From JAPWJZ01 sp965279315 (GTDB lineage Bacteria; Pseudomonadota; Alphaproteobacteria; Micavibrionales; UBA2020): DNA of 64,000 nt. This document shows, piece after piece, positions 44,134 through 51,671 of the stretch (positions are counted from its first letter, which is position 1; each line of letters opens with the position of its first letter). Under the pieces are notes generated by a model. That model was not told where the DNA came from and made no database searches. It saw nothing but the letters and a program-made list of their open reading frames with translations. The stretch spans positions 1,426,001-1,490,000 of the forward strand of contig OZ257145.1 in the NCBI GenBank assembly GCA_965279315.1. The letters run 5' to 3'. Both the position numbers and the translations under genes were made by a program.

Positions 44134-44607
44134 TTAAGCGTTGACCGCTTTCTTTTCGGGAGCCGCCGGAGCAGCTGCCTTTTCGGGCGCTTGCGCTTCG
44201 GCAGAGTCGTTCTTGTCTTCGTACTCGCGCTCGGCGATGCGGGCGGATTTGCCGCTGCGGTCGCGGAGGTAGTACAGTTTCGCGCGGCGGACGGAACCGC
44301 GGCGGACGAGTTCAATGCTGTCGATGGAGGGCGAGAACAGGGGGAACACGCGTTCCACGCCTTCGCCGTAGGAAATCTTGCGAACGGTGAAGTTCTGGGT
44401 GATGCCTTTGCCGCCGCGCGCGATGCAGACGCCTTCATAGGCCTGGATACGGGTACGGGTGGTCTGGCCCTTTTTCTTGTCTTCGGAGATCTCGATGATC
44501 TTCACGTTGACGCGCACGGTGTCACCGGGCTGGAATTCGGGGATCTTCTTGGAGCCTTCGGACAGTTTCGCGATCTGGCTCTGTTCAAACTTTTCGAGGT
44601 CGTTCAT
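44134..44607 (-). CDS. rplS: 50S ribosomal protein L19
   Basis: L19 sits at the 30S-50S interface. The core residues 1-125 have FQPGDTVRVNVKI, RIQAYEGVCIARGG and RRAKLYYLRDRSGKSARI. The 157-residue length exceeds the usual 115-125 because of an Ala/Glu/Pro/Lys-rich tail, a feature also present on S16 in this operon. It is the last gene of the ffh-rpsP-rimM-trmD-rplS group; a 168-base gap separates it from trmD. Confidence 0.97.
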   Translation of the reverse strand: MNDLEKFEQSQIAKLSEGSKKIPEFQPGDTVRVNVKIIEISEDKKKGQTTRTRIQAYEGVCIARGGKGITQNFTVRKISYGEGVERVFPLFSPSIDSIELVRRGSVRRAKLYYLRDRSGKSARIAEREYEDKNDSAEAQAPEKAAAPAAPEKKAVNA

Positions 44608-44775
44608 TTGGGTCTTACCCTATTTTCTTGTCGGAACCCGTTATATTCGAACGCACGATTTAAAACGGTTGTGCGCCGGCGGTTCCATGTTCATTACCGG
44701 GTCGGTTTTGGACATAATTATGCCCACCACCAATTTGGGGGATTCTTACCCAAAATACAACCTTATATCAAGAAT

Positions 44776-45519
44776 TTATTTGGTTTTCTTGGAATCTTCT
44801 GGATTCTGAACGACATAGGCCGACCACAGGTCAGGGCGGCGCGCGCGGGTCACGGCTTTCGACTGTTCCAGCCGCCAGTCTTTGACCTTGGCATGGTGGC
44901 CGGATGACAGAATCTCCGGCACTTTGCGCAAGATTCCGTCGGGGCCGGTCCATTCGGCGGGGCGGGTGTAATGCGGGTATTCCAGCAGCCCGTTGCCGAA
45001 GCTTTCCTCGTCATGCGTGCCGGCATTGCCGATCACGTCGGGCAGCAGGCGGATGACGGTGTCCAGCAGGATCATGGCGGCCTGTTCGCCGCCCGACAGC
45101 ACGTAATCGCCGACCGAGATTTCTTCGGCCTGATAGGCCTCCAGCAGGCGTTCATCGACACCTTCATAGCGACCGCAGAGAATGGTCAGGAGCGGCTCCT
45201 GAGACAGTTCTATGGCCTTTGCCTGCGTCAGGGGCTTGCCGCGCGGTGTCATGTAGATAAAGCGTCCCAAGGGCAGATGCGCCTGCAATGAACGGTCGAG
45301 GATATCGGGCTTCATCACCATGCCCGCACCGCCGCCAAACGGGCTGTCATCGACTGTCTTGTGCACATCGGTCGTGTAATAGCGCGGGTTGACGGTTTCC
45401 AGGCTCCAGATACGTTTTTCCAGCGCCTTGCCCGACAGGCTCAGGCCCAGATGCCCCGGAAACATTTCGGGGAAGAGGGTGATGATCTTGACGGTCAGTT
45501 TTGCGGGTTCTGGCTTCAT
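44776..45519 (-). CDS. trmD: tRNA (guanine37-N1)-methyltransferase
   Basis: Methylates G37 beside the anticodon with SAM, preventing frameshifting. The 247-residue SPOUT enzyme has ITLFPEMFPG, DDSPFGGGAGMVMKPD, LCGRYEGVDERL and the knot segment ISVGDYVLSGGE. It keeps its operon position before rplS, but its link to rimM is broken by about 2 kb of inserted DNA. It may depend on the promoter at 45526-45553, which would give a nearly leaderless mRNA; there is no clear ribosome site before the ATG. Confidence 0.96.
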   Translation of the reverse strand: MKPEPAKLTVKIITLFPEMFPGHLGLSLSGKALEKRIWSLETVNPRYYTTDVHKTVDDSPFGGGAGMVMKPDILDRSLQAHLPLGRFIYMTPRGKPLTQAKAIELSQEPLLTILCGRYEGVDERLLEAYQAEEISVGDYVLSGGEQAAMILLDTVIRLLPDVIGNAGTHDEESFGNGLLEYPHYTRPAEWTGPDGILRKVPEILSSGHHAKVKDWRLEQSKAVTRARRPDLWSAYVVQNPEDSKKTK

Positions 45520-45525
45520 AGCGCG

Positions 45526-45553
45526 ACTCTATCAAAAAACCATTCATTTTCAA
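45526..45553 (-). promoter_or_regulatory. Possible promoter directly upstream of trmD
   Basis: On the minus strand TTGAAA (45553-45548), 16 bases, TAGAGT (45531-45526). The -10 ends 6 bases before the ATG, so the transcript would start at or next to the start codon. Confidence 0.35.
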
Positions 45554-45583
45554 GGTGATATTTTGAAAACGGGGGGCTTGTTA

Positions 45584-45612
45584 TTGACTTTTTAACCATT
45601 ATGTTATATAAA
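45584..45612 (+). promoter_or_regulatory. Strong sigma70-type promoter
   Basis: TTGACT (45584-45589), 17 bases, TATAAA (45607-45612), in an AT-rich tract. It drives the plus strand towards the 44-codon ORF at 45653 and the 199-residue ORF after it, opposite to trmD. Confidence 0.65.
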
Positions 45613-45652
45613 TAAAGAACTCGGGACACCGCAAAAGAGGATTGGGCAGGAC

Positions 45653-45787
45653 ATGAAAAAAGCAGGCATCTTTGACAAAATGAAACAAAAACTGGCGCAA
45701 GCCGGTGATGCCGTCGCCGAACTCCTCCGCCCGCAGCCCGAACTTGCCCCCATTCGCGTCAAGGCGAACCGCAACCACCGTCGTTAA
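45653..45787 (+). CDS. Small basic protein (44 aa), hypothetical
   Basis: An ORF of 44 codons beginning MKKAGIFDKMKQKLAQAG, predicted as an amphipathic helix, and ending in a basic VKANRNHRR tail. It lies 41 bases after a strong promoter and has a G-rich ribosome site (GGGCAGG). I know no homologue. The promoter and the synonymous-looking GC-rich third positions support coding; short length limits certainty. Confidence 0.5.
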   Translation: MKKAGIFDKMKQKLAQAGDAVAELLRPQPELAPIRVKANRNHRR

Positions 45788-45915
45788 GGCTTCACGGCTT
45801 CGCCGTTAACCATTCACAGCTTGACTTCATTTTCATAATACTGTAAAACCTGAGCATCGCTGCAGAATCCGGATTATTTAAAACCGGGCGGGCGTAACAG
45901 GGGAATTTGAATATC

Positions 45916-46515
45916 ATGGCCGAAGACAGACGAACCCGCGCCCGTAATGGCGATTCAGCAAGCACCGTCGCGATCATCGGCGCGATCACGAAACAAATGC
46001 CCAACATCTCCGGCTTCAATTTTTTCAGCGGCGACTTCACGCCGAAAACCGTCAATTCGGTCGGCACCGCCGTCTGCACGCAGGAAGAATGGGATGCGAT
46101 GTGGAAGACCTTCGACCGTCCGCCCCCCGGCCCGCTGCCGGACGAGACGCGTGCGATTTTCCAGGCGATCAACGAATCCGCGAAACAGCGCGCCACATCA
46201 TTTGAAGCCGCCAACGTGACGCTGAGCGCGACCAAGGACATCAAGGTCCAATGGAACCGCCTGCATGTGGACAAGGACGAAGACCCGAAAGTGCAGGACC
46301 GTTTCGCCGTGCTGCTGCTGCCGCAACAGGGCAAGCTGTCATCGGTTTTCAACGATGTCTGGCCGCTGCGCGACAAGCGCGAGAAGATGAAAAAATTCGA
46401 CGAAACCCTCAACCTGTTCCGCAAGGGCCAGAGCGTGCTCGTCACCAGCCCGTCGGTCGCCAAGTTCACCCAGTATCAGGCGCGCCGCAACGCGAAGCCC
46501 GCCAGCCGCAATTAA
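45916..46515 (+). CDS. Hypothetical protein (199 aa)
   Basis: Not recognised. The ATG at 45916 is chosen over a TTG three codons earlier for its spacing from the AGGGGAA site. The product is hydrophilic, without signal peptide or membrane segments. It has a single Cys, a Pro-rich loop (FDRPPPGPLPDE) and a basic C-terminus (QYQARRNAKPASRN). Codon use is like the core genome. It lies in the DNA that separates rimM from trmD, facing away from trmD. Confidence 0.7.
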   Translation: MAEDRRTRARNGDSASTVAIIGAITKQMPNISGFNFFSGDFTPKTVNSVGTAVCTQEEWDAMWKTFDRPPPGPLPDETRAIFQAINESAKQRATSFEAANVTLSATKDIKVQWNRLHVDKDEDPKVQDRFAVLLLPQQGKLSSVFNDVWPLRDKREKMKKFDETLNLFRKGQSVLVTSPSVAKFTQYQARRNAKPASRN

Positions 46516-46532
46516 TCTTAAATTTTTGAATA

Positions 46533-46730
46533 TCAGTCCAGAAGGCCGTGCGGCACATCCACGGTCATTTCTTTTTTCGCCACATCGACATGCGGTACGA
46601 CCTTGCCCGTGAAAGGAAGGTAGAAGCTGTTGCCTTTCGGCGGTTTTATTTCCAGCAGGTCGCCTGCGCCGAAATTGGCGACGGCGAGGACGCGGCCGAT
46701 CACTTCGCGCGCGGCGGTATAGGCCGTCAT
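46533..46730 (-). pseudogene. Duplicated 3' end of rimM (C-terminal 65 codons)
   Basis: This fragment encodes the same last 58 residues as the intact rimM at 47563 (from REVIGRVLAV to DVPHGLLD), then diverges just upstream (TAYTAA against TAYNDK). Over about 172 aligned bases I count six differences, all in third codon positions and all synonymous. The 5' two thirds of the gene are missing. It sits where the original rimM end should meet the trmD side, so it is probably the displaced allele left after insertion of the neighbouring cassette together with a new rimM end. Confidence 0.88.
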
Positions 46731-46735
46731 GGCGG

Positions 46736-46803
46736 AAGTTCTGAAGTTCTGGAAGTTCTGGTGAAACAATACTTATCTATTTAGTATTGTGTCCCCAGAA
46801 CTT
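46736..46803. repeat. Left boundary hairpin of the immunity cassette
   Basis: AAGTTCTG(G) occurs three times in tandem (46736-46761) and its complement CCAGAACTT lies at 46795-46803. Nested inside are CAATACT (46767-46773) and AGTATTG (46783-46789). Together they form a long interrupted hairpin. The segment 46782-46799 reappears inverted at 47468-47485. Confidence 0.75.
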
Positions 46804-46805
46804 AA

Positions 46806-46997
46806 AATCTTTCAAGAGCAGATGCTCGCGCTGTAGAGCAAGCTTTGATAGAGTTATATGGATTGGAAAAAAATGGTGGTACTCTTATCAATCAGATAAA
46901 CAGTATCTCAAATAGAAACTCCTCATATGAGGAAGCCGTACGACGAGGGCGAGAACTCATTCAGTCAGCAGATTATCCGGGGTTTTCAACATGGTAA
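46806..46997 (+). pseudogene. C-terminal remnant of a probable polymorphic toxin
   Basis: A 63-codon frame, closed upstream by a stop at 46803 and lacking a start codon. Its residues RAVEQALIELYGL, KNGGTLINQINSIS and YEEAVRRGRELIQ resemble the end of toxin domains carried at the tips of Rhs/CDI-type proteins. Its stop codon overlaps the ATG of the immunity-like gene by seven bases, the usual toxin-immunity order. The catalytic part is missing, so it should be inactive. AT-rich like the gene that follows. Confidence 0.55.
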
Positions 46998-47452
46998 AAG
47001 TAAAAATTGGCCATGTGTTCGAAATTTCAACTCCGTTGGGCTTGGCATATGCTCAATGTACACATAGACATCATAATTTTGGTCATCTTATTCGCGTATT
47101 GCCTGGTTTGTTTAAGGCTAGGCCTGAGAATTTCATTGAGCTTGTTAACCAGCCAACCGTCTTCTCTACTTTTTTCCCTTTGCAAGCCGCTGCAAACCAA
47201 AAGATTGTAAATTTATTAAGTGTGGAAATGGTGCCGCGTGACGCACAGTTGTTCCCTATCTTTCGCGCCGGTATCATCAATCCGGCTAGCGGAAAGGTGG
47301 ACGTTTGGTGGCTATGGGATGGTGAAAAGGAATGGCGCGTTGGAAAAATTTCTGATGAGCAACGTCGACTACCTCTTCGCCAAGTATGGAATGACACACT
47401 GCTTATTGAGCGTATCGTTTCTGGCTGGACACCGGAGACGGATCCTAGGTAA
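46991..47452 (+). CDS. Immunity-like protein (Imm26-like), 153 aa
   Basis: The product starts VKVKIGHVFEISTPLGLAYAQ and contains YGHLIRVLPG-like GHLIRVLPGLF, WWLWDGEKEWRVGK, EQRRLPLRQVWND and a C-terminal ERIVSGWTPE. The opening GxVFEI...GLAYAQ pattern is like the Imm26 family of polymorphic-toxin immunity proteins, and the position after a toxin tail agrees. I cannot prove the family without a profile search. There is no signal peptide, so it would act in the cytoplasm. Marked AT-richness indicates recent acquisition. Confidence 0.6.
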   Translation: MVKVKIGHVFEISTPLGLAYAQCTHRHHNFGHLIRVLPGLFKARPENFIELVNQPTVFSTFFPLQAAANQKIVNLLSVEMVPRDAQLFPIFRAGIINPASGKVDVWWLWDGEKEWRVGKISDEQRRLPLRQVWNDTLLIERIVSGWTPETDPR

Positions 47453-47467
47453 TAAAAATCTGGGATA

Positions 47468-47485
47468 TCTGGGGACACTATACTT
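47468..47485. repeat. Right inverted repeat of the immunity cassette
   Basis: TCTGGGGACACTATACTT is the inverted copy of 46782-46799, matching at 16 of 18 positions and sharing the core GTGTCCCCAGA. The two repeats bound a segment of about 704 bp with the toxin remnant and immunity gene. Confidence 0.75.
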
Positions 47486-47562
47486 AATTAAGCGATTATC
47501 ATTATTCCGGGGGGCAAAGGGTTCGGCGTAAATTGATTTACCGTCTTCCCTGCATGGCAAGG

Positions 47563-48093
47563 TTAATCCAGAAGGCCGTGCGGCACATCCACGGTCATTT
47601 CTTTTTTCGCCACATCGACATGCGGCACGACCTTGCCTGTGAAGGGAAGGTAAAAGCTGTTGCCTTTCGGCGGTTTTATTTCCAGCAGGTCGCCCGCGCC
47701 GAAATTGGCGACGGCGAGCACGCGGCCGATCACTTCGCGCTTGTCGTTGTACGCGGTGATGCCGACGAGGTCGCTGTGGTAATAGGTGTTTTTATCGGTG
47801 ATTTCCGGCAATGCCGCGCGCGGGGCATATAATTTTGTGCCGCGCAGTTTTTCCGCCGCGTTGCGGTCGGTGACACCCTCCACCTGCGCGAGGAAAATAT
47901 TCCCGTGCTGCTGGAAGGAGAGGAAAGGAAAAGTCTTCTCGCCCGTTGAATCACAAAGCGGCGGCCCCTCCGCAAGCAGGCCGGGGTTTTCGGTGAAGGC
48001 CTTGACCTTCACGAAACCACGGATGCCATGCACGCCGACGATTTCGGCCATGCATGTCAGTTCGCCCGCAGGGTGTGCCGCCGCTTTGCTCAA
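47563..48093 (-). CDS. rimM: Ribosome maturation factor RimM
   Basis: Assists 30S head assembly around S19. The 176-residue product has the N-terminal RimM barrel (CMAEIVGVHGIRGFVKVKAF) and the C-terminal PRC-like domain (YYHSDLVGITAYNDKREVIGRVLAV, PFTGKVVPHVDVAKKEMTV). It begins 12 bases after rpsP. Its 3' end is duplicated about 1 kb away at 46533. This copy is intact and is presumably the functional one. Confidence 0.96.
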   Translation of the reverse strand: MSKAAAHPAGELTCMAEIVGVHGIRGFVKVKAFTENPGLLAEGPPLCDSTGEKTFPFLSFQQHGNIFLAQVEGVTDRNAAEKLRGTKLYAPRAALPEITDKNTYYHSDLVGITAYNDKREVIGRVLAVANFGAGDLLEIKPPKGNSFYLPFTGKVVPHVDVAKKEMTVDVPHGLLD

Positions 48094-48105
48094 CCGGATA
48101 AGACC

Positions 48106-48528
48106 TTATTCAGCAGCAGCGGGTGCGTCAGCAGCCGGCGCTTCAGCCGCGGGGGCTTCAGCAGCAGCAGGAGCCGCCTCAACCTTCGGTGCAGCCGCTT
48201 TTTCAGCGCGTTTTTTCGCGCGGTCGGTCATTTTCACTTTCGCGACGGCTTTTTCGAGGTTGTTCTTGCGTGCGGGCATGGGGGCGATGCCTGCCTTGCC
48301 CATGAAGATCGCGACGCGGTCGGAAACTTGCGCGCCGACGGAGATCCAATATTTAATGCGTTCGCCGTTCAGGATGACGCGCTTGGCATCGTCTTTCGCG
48401 AGTTTCGGGTCGTAGGTGCCCAGGCGTTCCAGGAAGTTACCGTCGCGGGGTTTGCGGCTGTCAGCGACGACGACGTGGTAGTAGGGCTTTTTCTTGGCGC
48501 CTGCGCGGGCCATGCGGATTTTCAACAT
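48106..48528 (-). CDS. rpsP: 30S ribosomal protein S16
   Basis: The first 80 residues match S16: KIRMARAGAKKKPYYHVVVAD, RDGNFLERLGTYDP and RIKYWISVGAQVSDRV. The remaining 60 residues form a Lys-rich then Ala/Pro/Glu repeat tail, giving 140 residues against about 80-90 usually. The long tail parallels that of L19. It lies 93 bases downstream of ffh and 12 bases before rimM. Confidence 0.96.
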   Translation of the reverse strand: MLKIRMARAGAKKKPYYHVVVADSRKPRDGNFLERLGTYDPKLAKDDAKRVILNGERIKYWISVGAQVSDRVAIFMGKAGIAPMPARKNNLEKAVAKVKMTDRAKKRAEKAAAPKVEAAPAAAEAPAAEAPAADAPAAAE

Positions 48529-48621
48529 TTGGTTTTCTTTCTTTGGTTTACAATAAGGTTTATCCGGTTGCGTTCATTCAAGGATGAAAGGCCCTGCAAC
48601 CAGCGGGCTTTTCAAATTCCG

Positions 48622-50109
48622 TTATTTCTTTTTGTCCCCTTGCAGCAGCGCGGCTATATCGGGCATCTCTGCGCCGCCCTTGGCAAAGGGGTTGTCGCCC
48701 AGCGGGCCTTTACCCAGCGAGCTTTCCATGTTTTTTGCCATCTGTTCCATTTCGCCGAGGCCGCCGCCGCCGAACAATGCGCCCATATTGCGCATCATGC
48801 CCTTGCCGCCCAGTTTCTGCATGCGCTTCATCATCGTCTGCATGTCCTGGAACTGTTTCAGCAGGCGGTTGACGTCCTGCACGGTGACGCCCGATCCCGC
48901 CGCGATGCGCTTGCGGCGCGACGCGTTCAGGGTGTCGGGTTTCGTGCGTTCTGTTTTCGTCATGGACAGGATGATCGCTTCCTGACGCTTCAGCATGCCG
49001 TCGTCGACATTCGCGTTTTCCATCATGCCTTTCAGCTTGCCCGCGCCTGGCATAAAGCCCATCAGGCCGGACAGGCCGCCCATCTTCTTCATCTGCTTCA
49101 GCTGGGTCAGGAAATCTTCCAAATCGAAGCTGCCTTTGGCCATTTTCTCGGCGGCTTTTTGCGCGTCTTCGATATTGATGTTTTCGGCGGCCTTTTCGAC
49201 CAGCGACACGATATCGCCCATGTCGAGGATACGGCCGGCCACGCGTTTGGCATCGAACGCCTGCAGCGCATCGACCTGCTCGCCCATGCCGATGAACTTG
49301 ATCGGCTTGCCGGTGACGGCACGCATGGAAAGGGCAGCGCCGCCGCGTGAATCGCCGTCGACGCGGGTCAGCACGATACCAGTGATGCCGATGCGTTCAT
49401 TGAAATTCTTGGCCGTGTTCACGGCGTCCTGGCCGGTCAGCGCATCGGCGACCAGCAGGATTTCGACAGGCTTTGCAAGGTCGCGCACATCCGCCAGTTC
49501 CTGCATCAACGCTTCGTCGATCGACAGGCGGCCTGCGCTGTCGAGGATGATGACGTCGTAGCCTTCGAGGCGGCCCATTTCGAGCGCGCGTTTGGTGATT
49601 TTCTCGGGCTTGTCGCCCTTGACGATCGGCAACGAACCCGCGCCGACTTTCTGCGCAAGGATATCCAGCTGTTCCTGCGCGGCGGGGCGGTAAATGTCGA
49701 GCGATGCGAGCAGCACTTTTTTGCGCTGCTTGTCCTGCAGGAATTTCGCGAGCTTGCCCGCGGTCGTGGTCTTGCCCGAACCCTGCAAACCGGCCATCAG
49801 GATGACGGCGGGGGCGGGGACGTTGAAGTTCAGCGCGGAATCTTCGTGGCCCAGCGTTTCGACCAATTGGTCGTGGACGATCTTGATGACCTGCTGGCCG
49901 GGCTTGACGGAGCGCAGGACTTTTTCGCCCAGCGCTTCGCCGCGGACTTTTTCGACGAATTCTTTCGCGACGGGCAATGCGACGTCGGCTTCCAGCAATG
50001 CCACGCGCACCATCCGCAATGCTTCGTTCACGTCGTCCTCGCGCAGCGTGCCGCGCTTGGTCAACCCGTCGAAGATGCCGCCGAGGCGGCTGGAAAGACT
50101 CTCGAACAT
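48622..50109 (-). CDS. ffh: Signal recognition particle protein Ffh
   Basis: The SRP GTPase that targets membrane proteins with 4.5S RNA. In 495 residues: N domain (residues 1-90), G domain with GLQGSGKTTTAGKLA near residue 106, DSAGR (the usual DTAGR with Ser) and TRVDGDSRGG, then the Met-rich M domain with RRKRIAAGSG and MMKRMQKLGGKGMM. It is first in the operon with rpsP and rimM and has a strong promoter at 50225-50254, giving a leader of about 110 bases. Confidence 0.97.
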   Translation of the reverse strand: MFESLSSRLGGIFDGLTKRGTLREDDVNEALRMVRVALLEADVALPVAKEFVEKVRGEALGEKVLRSVKPGQQVIKIVHDQLVETLGHEDSALNFNVPAPAVILMAGLQGSGKTTTAGKLAKFLQDKQRKKVLLASLDIYRPAAQEQLDILAQKVGAGSLPIVKGDKPEKITKRALEMGRLEGYDVIILDSAGRLSIDEALMQELADVRDLAKPVEILLVADALTGQDAVNTAKNFNERIGITGIVLTRVDGDSRGGAALSMRAVTGKPIKFIGMGEQVDALQAFDAKRVAGRILDMGDIVSLVEKAAENINIEDAQKAAEKMAKGSFDLEDFLTQLKQMKKMGGLSGLMGFMPGAGKLKGMMENANVDDGMLKRQEAIILSMTKTERTKPDTLNASRRKRIAAGSGVTVQDVNRLLKQFQDMQTMMKRMQKLGGKGMMRNMGALFGGGGLGEMEQMAKNMESSLGKGPLGDNPFAKGGAEMPDIAALLQGDKKK

Positions 50110-50224
50110 TAAAAATCCTCAAAACCAATTAACCCCAGTGAGCGTAACTTCGCCGACTGGGGGACGCGGAGCGTTAAAGACCATCCATGAATAGGGGGAT
50201 GCCTTGCTCAACAAAACTGAAGGG

Positions 50225-50254
50225 TTTATAGGGCATTTTACGGCAAAGTGTCAA
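50225..50254 (-). promoter_or_regulatory. Promoter of the ffh-rpsP-rimM operon
   Basis: On the minus strand TTGACA (50254-50249), 18 bases, TATAAA (50230-50225). Close to consensus, about 115 bases upstream of the ffh start. Confidence 0.65.
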
Positions 50255-50324
50255 GAAAAGCGGGGGCTTGCCCAAGCCGGTTACGCGGCGGATCAGGCTT
50301 TTTTGCCCCAACCCCCTCATTTTG

Positions 50325-50353
50325 TTGACATTATGGAATGTTCATCCTAGTCT
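50325..50353 (+). promoter_or_regulatory. Possible promoter of the ankyrin-epmA operon
   Basis: A perfect TTGACA (50325-50330) is followed after 17 bases by TAGTCT (50348-50353), a weak -10. It lies 30 bases before the first ankyrin gene. Confidence 0.35.
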
Positions 50354-50382
50354 TCCAGCCAGTCAATAAGAAGGATTCTGCC

Positions 50383-51021
50383 ATGGGCAGCCGCGCGATG
50401 GACAACAACCTGCTGAACGCCGCCAAAAAAGGCGACACGGATTCGGTCGATGAAATGGCGTCCGAAGGCGCCGATATCGACGCGGCTGATATCAACGGGC
50501 GCACCGCCCTGTGGTTCGCCGCCAGCAACGGCGACCGCGACATGATCCAGATGCTGTTCAAGCACGGTGCCAATGCCAACCAGGAAGACAATGACGGCAT
50601 CACGCCGCTCATCAAGGCGCTGGAGGTGAAGCACTGGAACGTCGCCAAGCAATTGTTAGAGCGCGCCGACATCAACCATCAGGGCGGCGACACGTTTTTC
50701 ACTGCCCTGCATTCCGCGCTCAATATCGACCTCAAGGAAGAAGACACGCAGCGCGTCGAATTCGTGCTGCGCAATGGCGGCAATGCGCGGCAGCCGAATG
50801 CGCAGGGGCAATCGCCGCTCGACCTCGCCCGTATCCATGGCAAGACCTGGCCCCATGCGCTGAAGCTGGCCGAGGTGATGGAAGAATATAAAAACGGCAT
50901 CGAGGCGCGCGACAAATACCTCGCCGACAAGCGCGACCGCGGCATCGTGCAGGAAATGCAGGGCACGACCGCGCCCGTGACCGCCCCCGCAACCGCGCGT
51001 TTTCGCCGGATGCAGCCATGA
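50383..51021 (+). CDS. Ankyrin-repeat protein
   Basis: A 212-residue cytoplasmic protein with three to four ankyrin repeats: LLNAAKKGDTDSVDEMASEGADID, then NGRTALWFAASNGDRDMIQMLFKHGANAN, DGITPLIKALEVKHWNVAKQLLE, and QGQSPLDLARIHGK. The C-terminus is a charged helix and a Thr/Pro/Ala tail. The ATG at 50383 has AAGGA 7 bases upstream. Ankyrin domains bind proteins, but the partner is unknown. Its stop overlaps the next start by four bases (ATGA). Confidence 0.88.
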   Translation: MGSRAMDNNLLNAAKKGDTDSVDEMASEGADIDAADINGRTALWFAASNGDRDMIQMLFKHGANANQEDNDGITPLIKALEVKHWNVAKQLLERADINHQGGDTFFTALHSALNIDLKEEDTQRVEFVLRNGGNARQPNAQGQSPLDLARIHGKTWPHALKLAEVMEEYKNGIEARDKYLADKRDRGIVQEMQGTTAPVTAPATARFRRMQP

Positions 51022-51671
51022 CCGACACGCCCTTCACGCCGGATGAATTGAACGGCGCTTTGCTGCGCGCGGTTCGCGACGGCGATATCATGGTGTTTCA
51101 GGAGGCGCTGGACAGCGGCGCGAACGCCGGTTACGCAGATCCCGCCACGGGGCGCAGCCTGTTTTTTACCGCCATCGACCAGCTGGATACAGACAATCGC
51201 GTTGCGCCCCGCGACGGCGCGCATTTGATCATCATGATGGGGCTCATCACGCATGGGGCGGATGTGAACGCGCGGGACAATAACGGCATATCGCCGCTGA
51301 ACTACACGCTGCAAAAGGAAAACATCACGGCGGCGACCATCCTGCTGGCATCGAAAGCCAATCCCGACGAACATTTCCCGCCGAACGGCGACACGCCGCT
51401 GCATCTGGCCGTGCGGCTCGCGCTGGCGGGGCAGGGGGTGCGGCTGCTCGACAACCTTTTATTGATGAAGGCCGACCCGACGGTGAAGAACAGCGCAGGC
51501 GTTTCCGCGCTCGATCTGCTCGGCCAGTTCGCGGCGGGGCCGGATGACCTTGCCATGGTGCGTGACAAGCTCGCCCATTCGCCCCATGCGATGGGCACGA
51601 TGGCCGAACACCGCGACGCGCAGCAGGACCATTTGCGGCAACAGGCGAAACGCGGCGGGCTGAAGCTGTGA
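51018..51671 (+). CDS. Second ankyrin-repeat protein
   Basis: A 217-residue protein with ankyrin repeats diverged from its neighbour: LLRAVRDGDIMVFQEALDSGANAG, then GLITHGADVNARDNNGISPLNYTL, ILLASKANPDEHFPPNGDTPLHLAVRLA and LLLMKADPTVKNSAGVSALDLLG. No signal peptide. The start overlaps the previous stop and its own stop overlaps the next start (GTGA), so three successive genes are coupled. Function unknown. Confidence 0.87.
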   Translation: MTDTPFTPDELNGALLRAVRDGDIMVFQEALDSGANAGYADPATGRSLFFTAIDQLDTDNRVAPRDGAHLIIMMGLITHGADVNARDNNGISPLNYTLQKENITAATILLASKANPDEHFPPNGDTPLHLAVRLALAGQGVRLLDNLLLMKADPTVKNSAGVSALDLLGQFAAGPDDLAMVRDKLAHSPHAMGTMAEHRDAQQDHLRQQAKRGGLKL

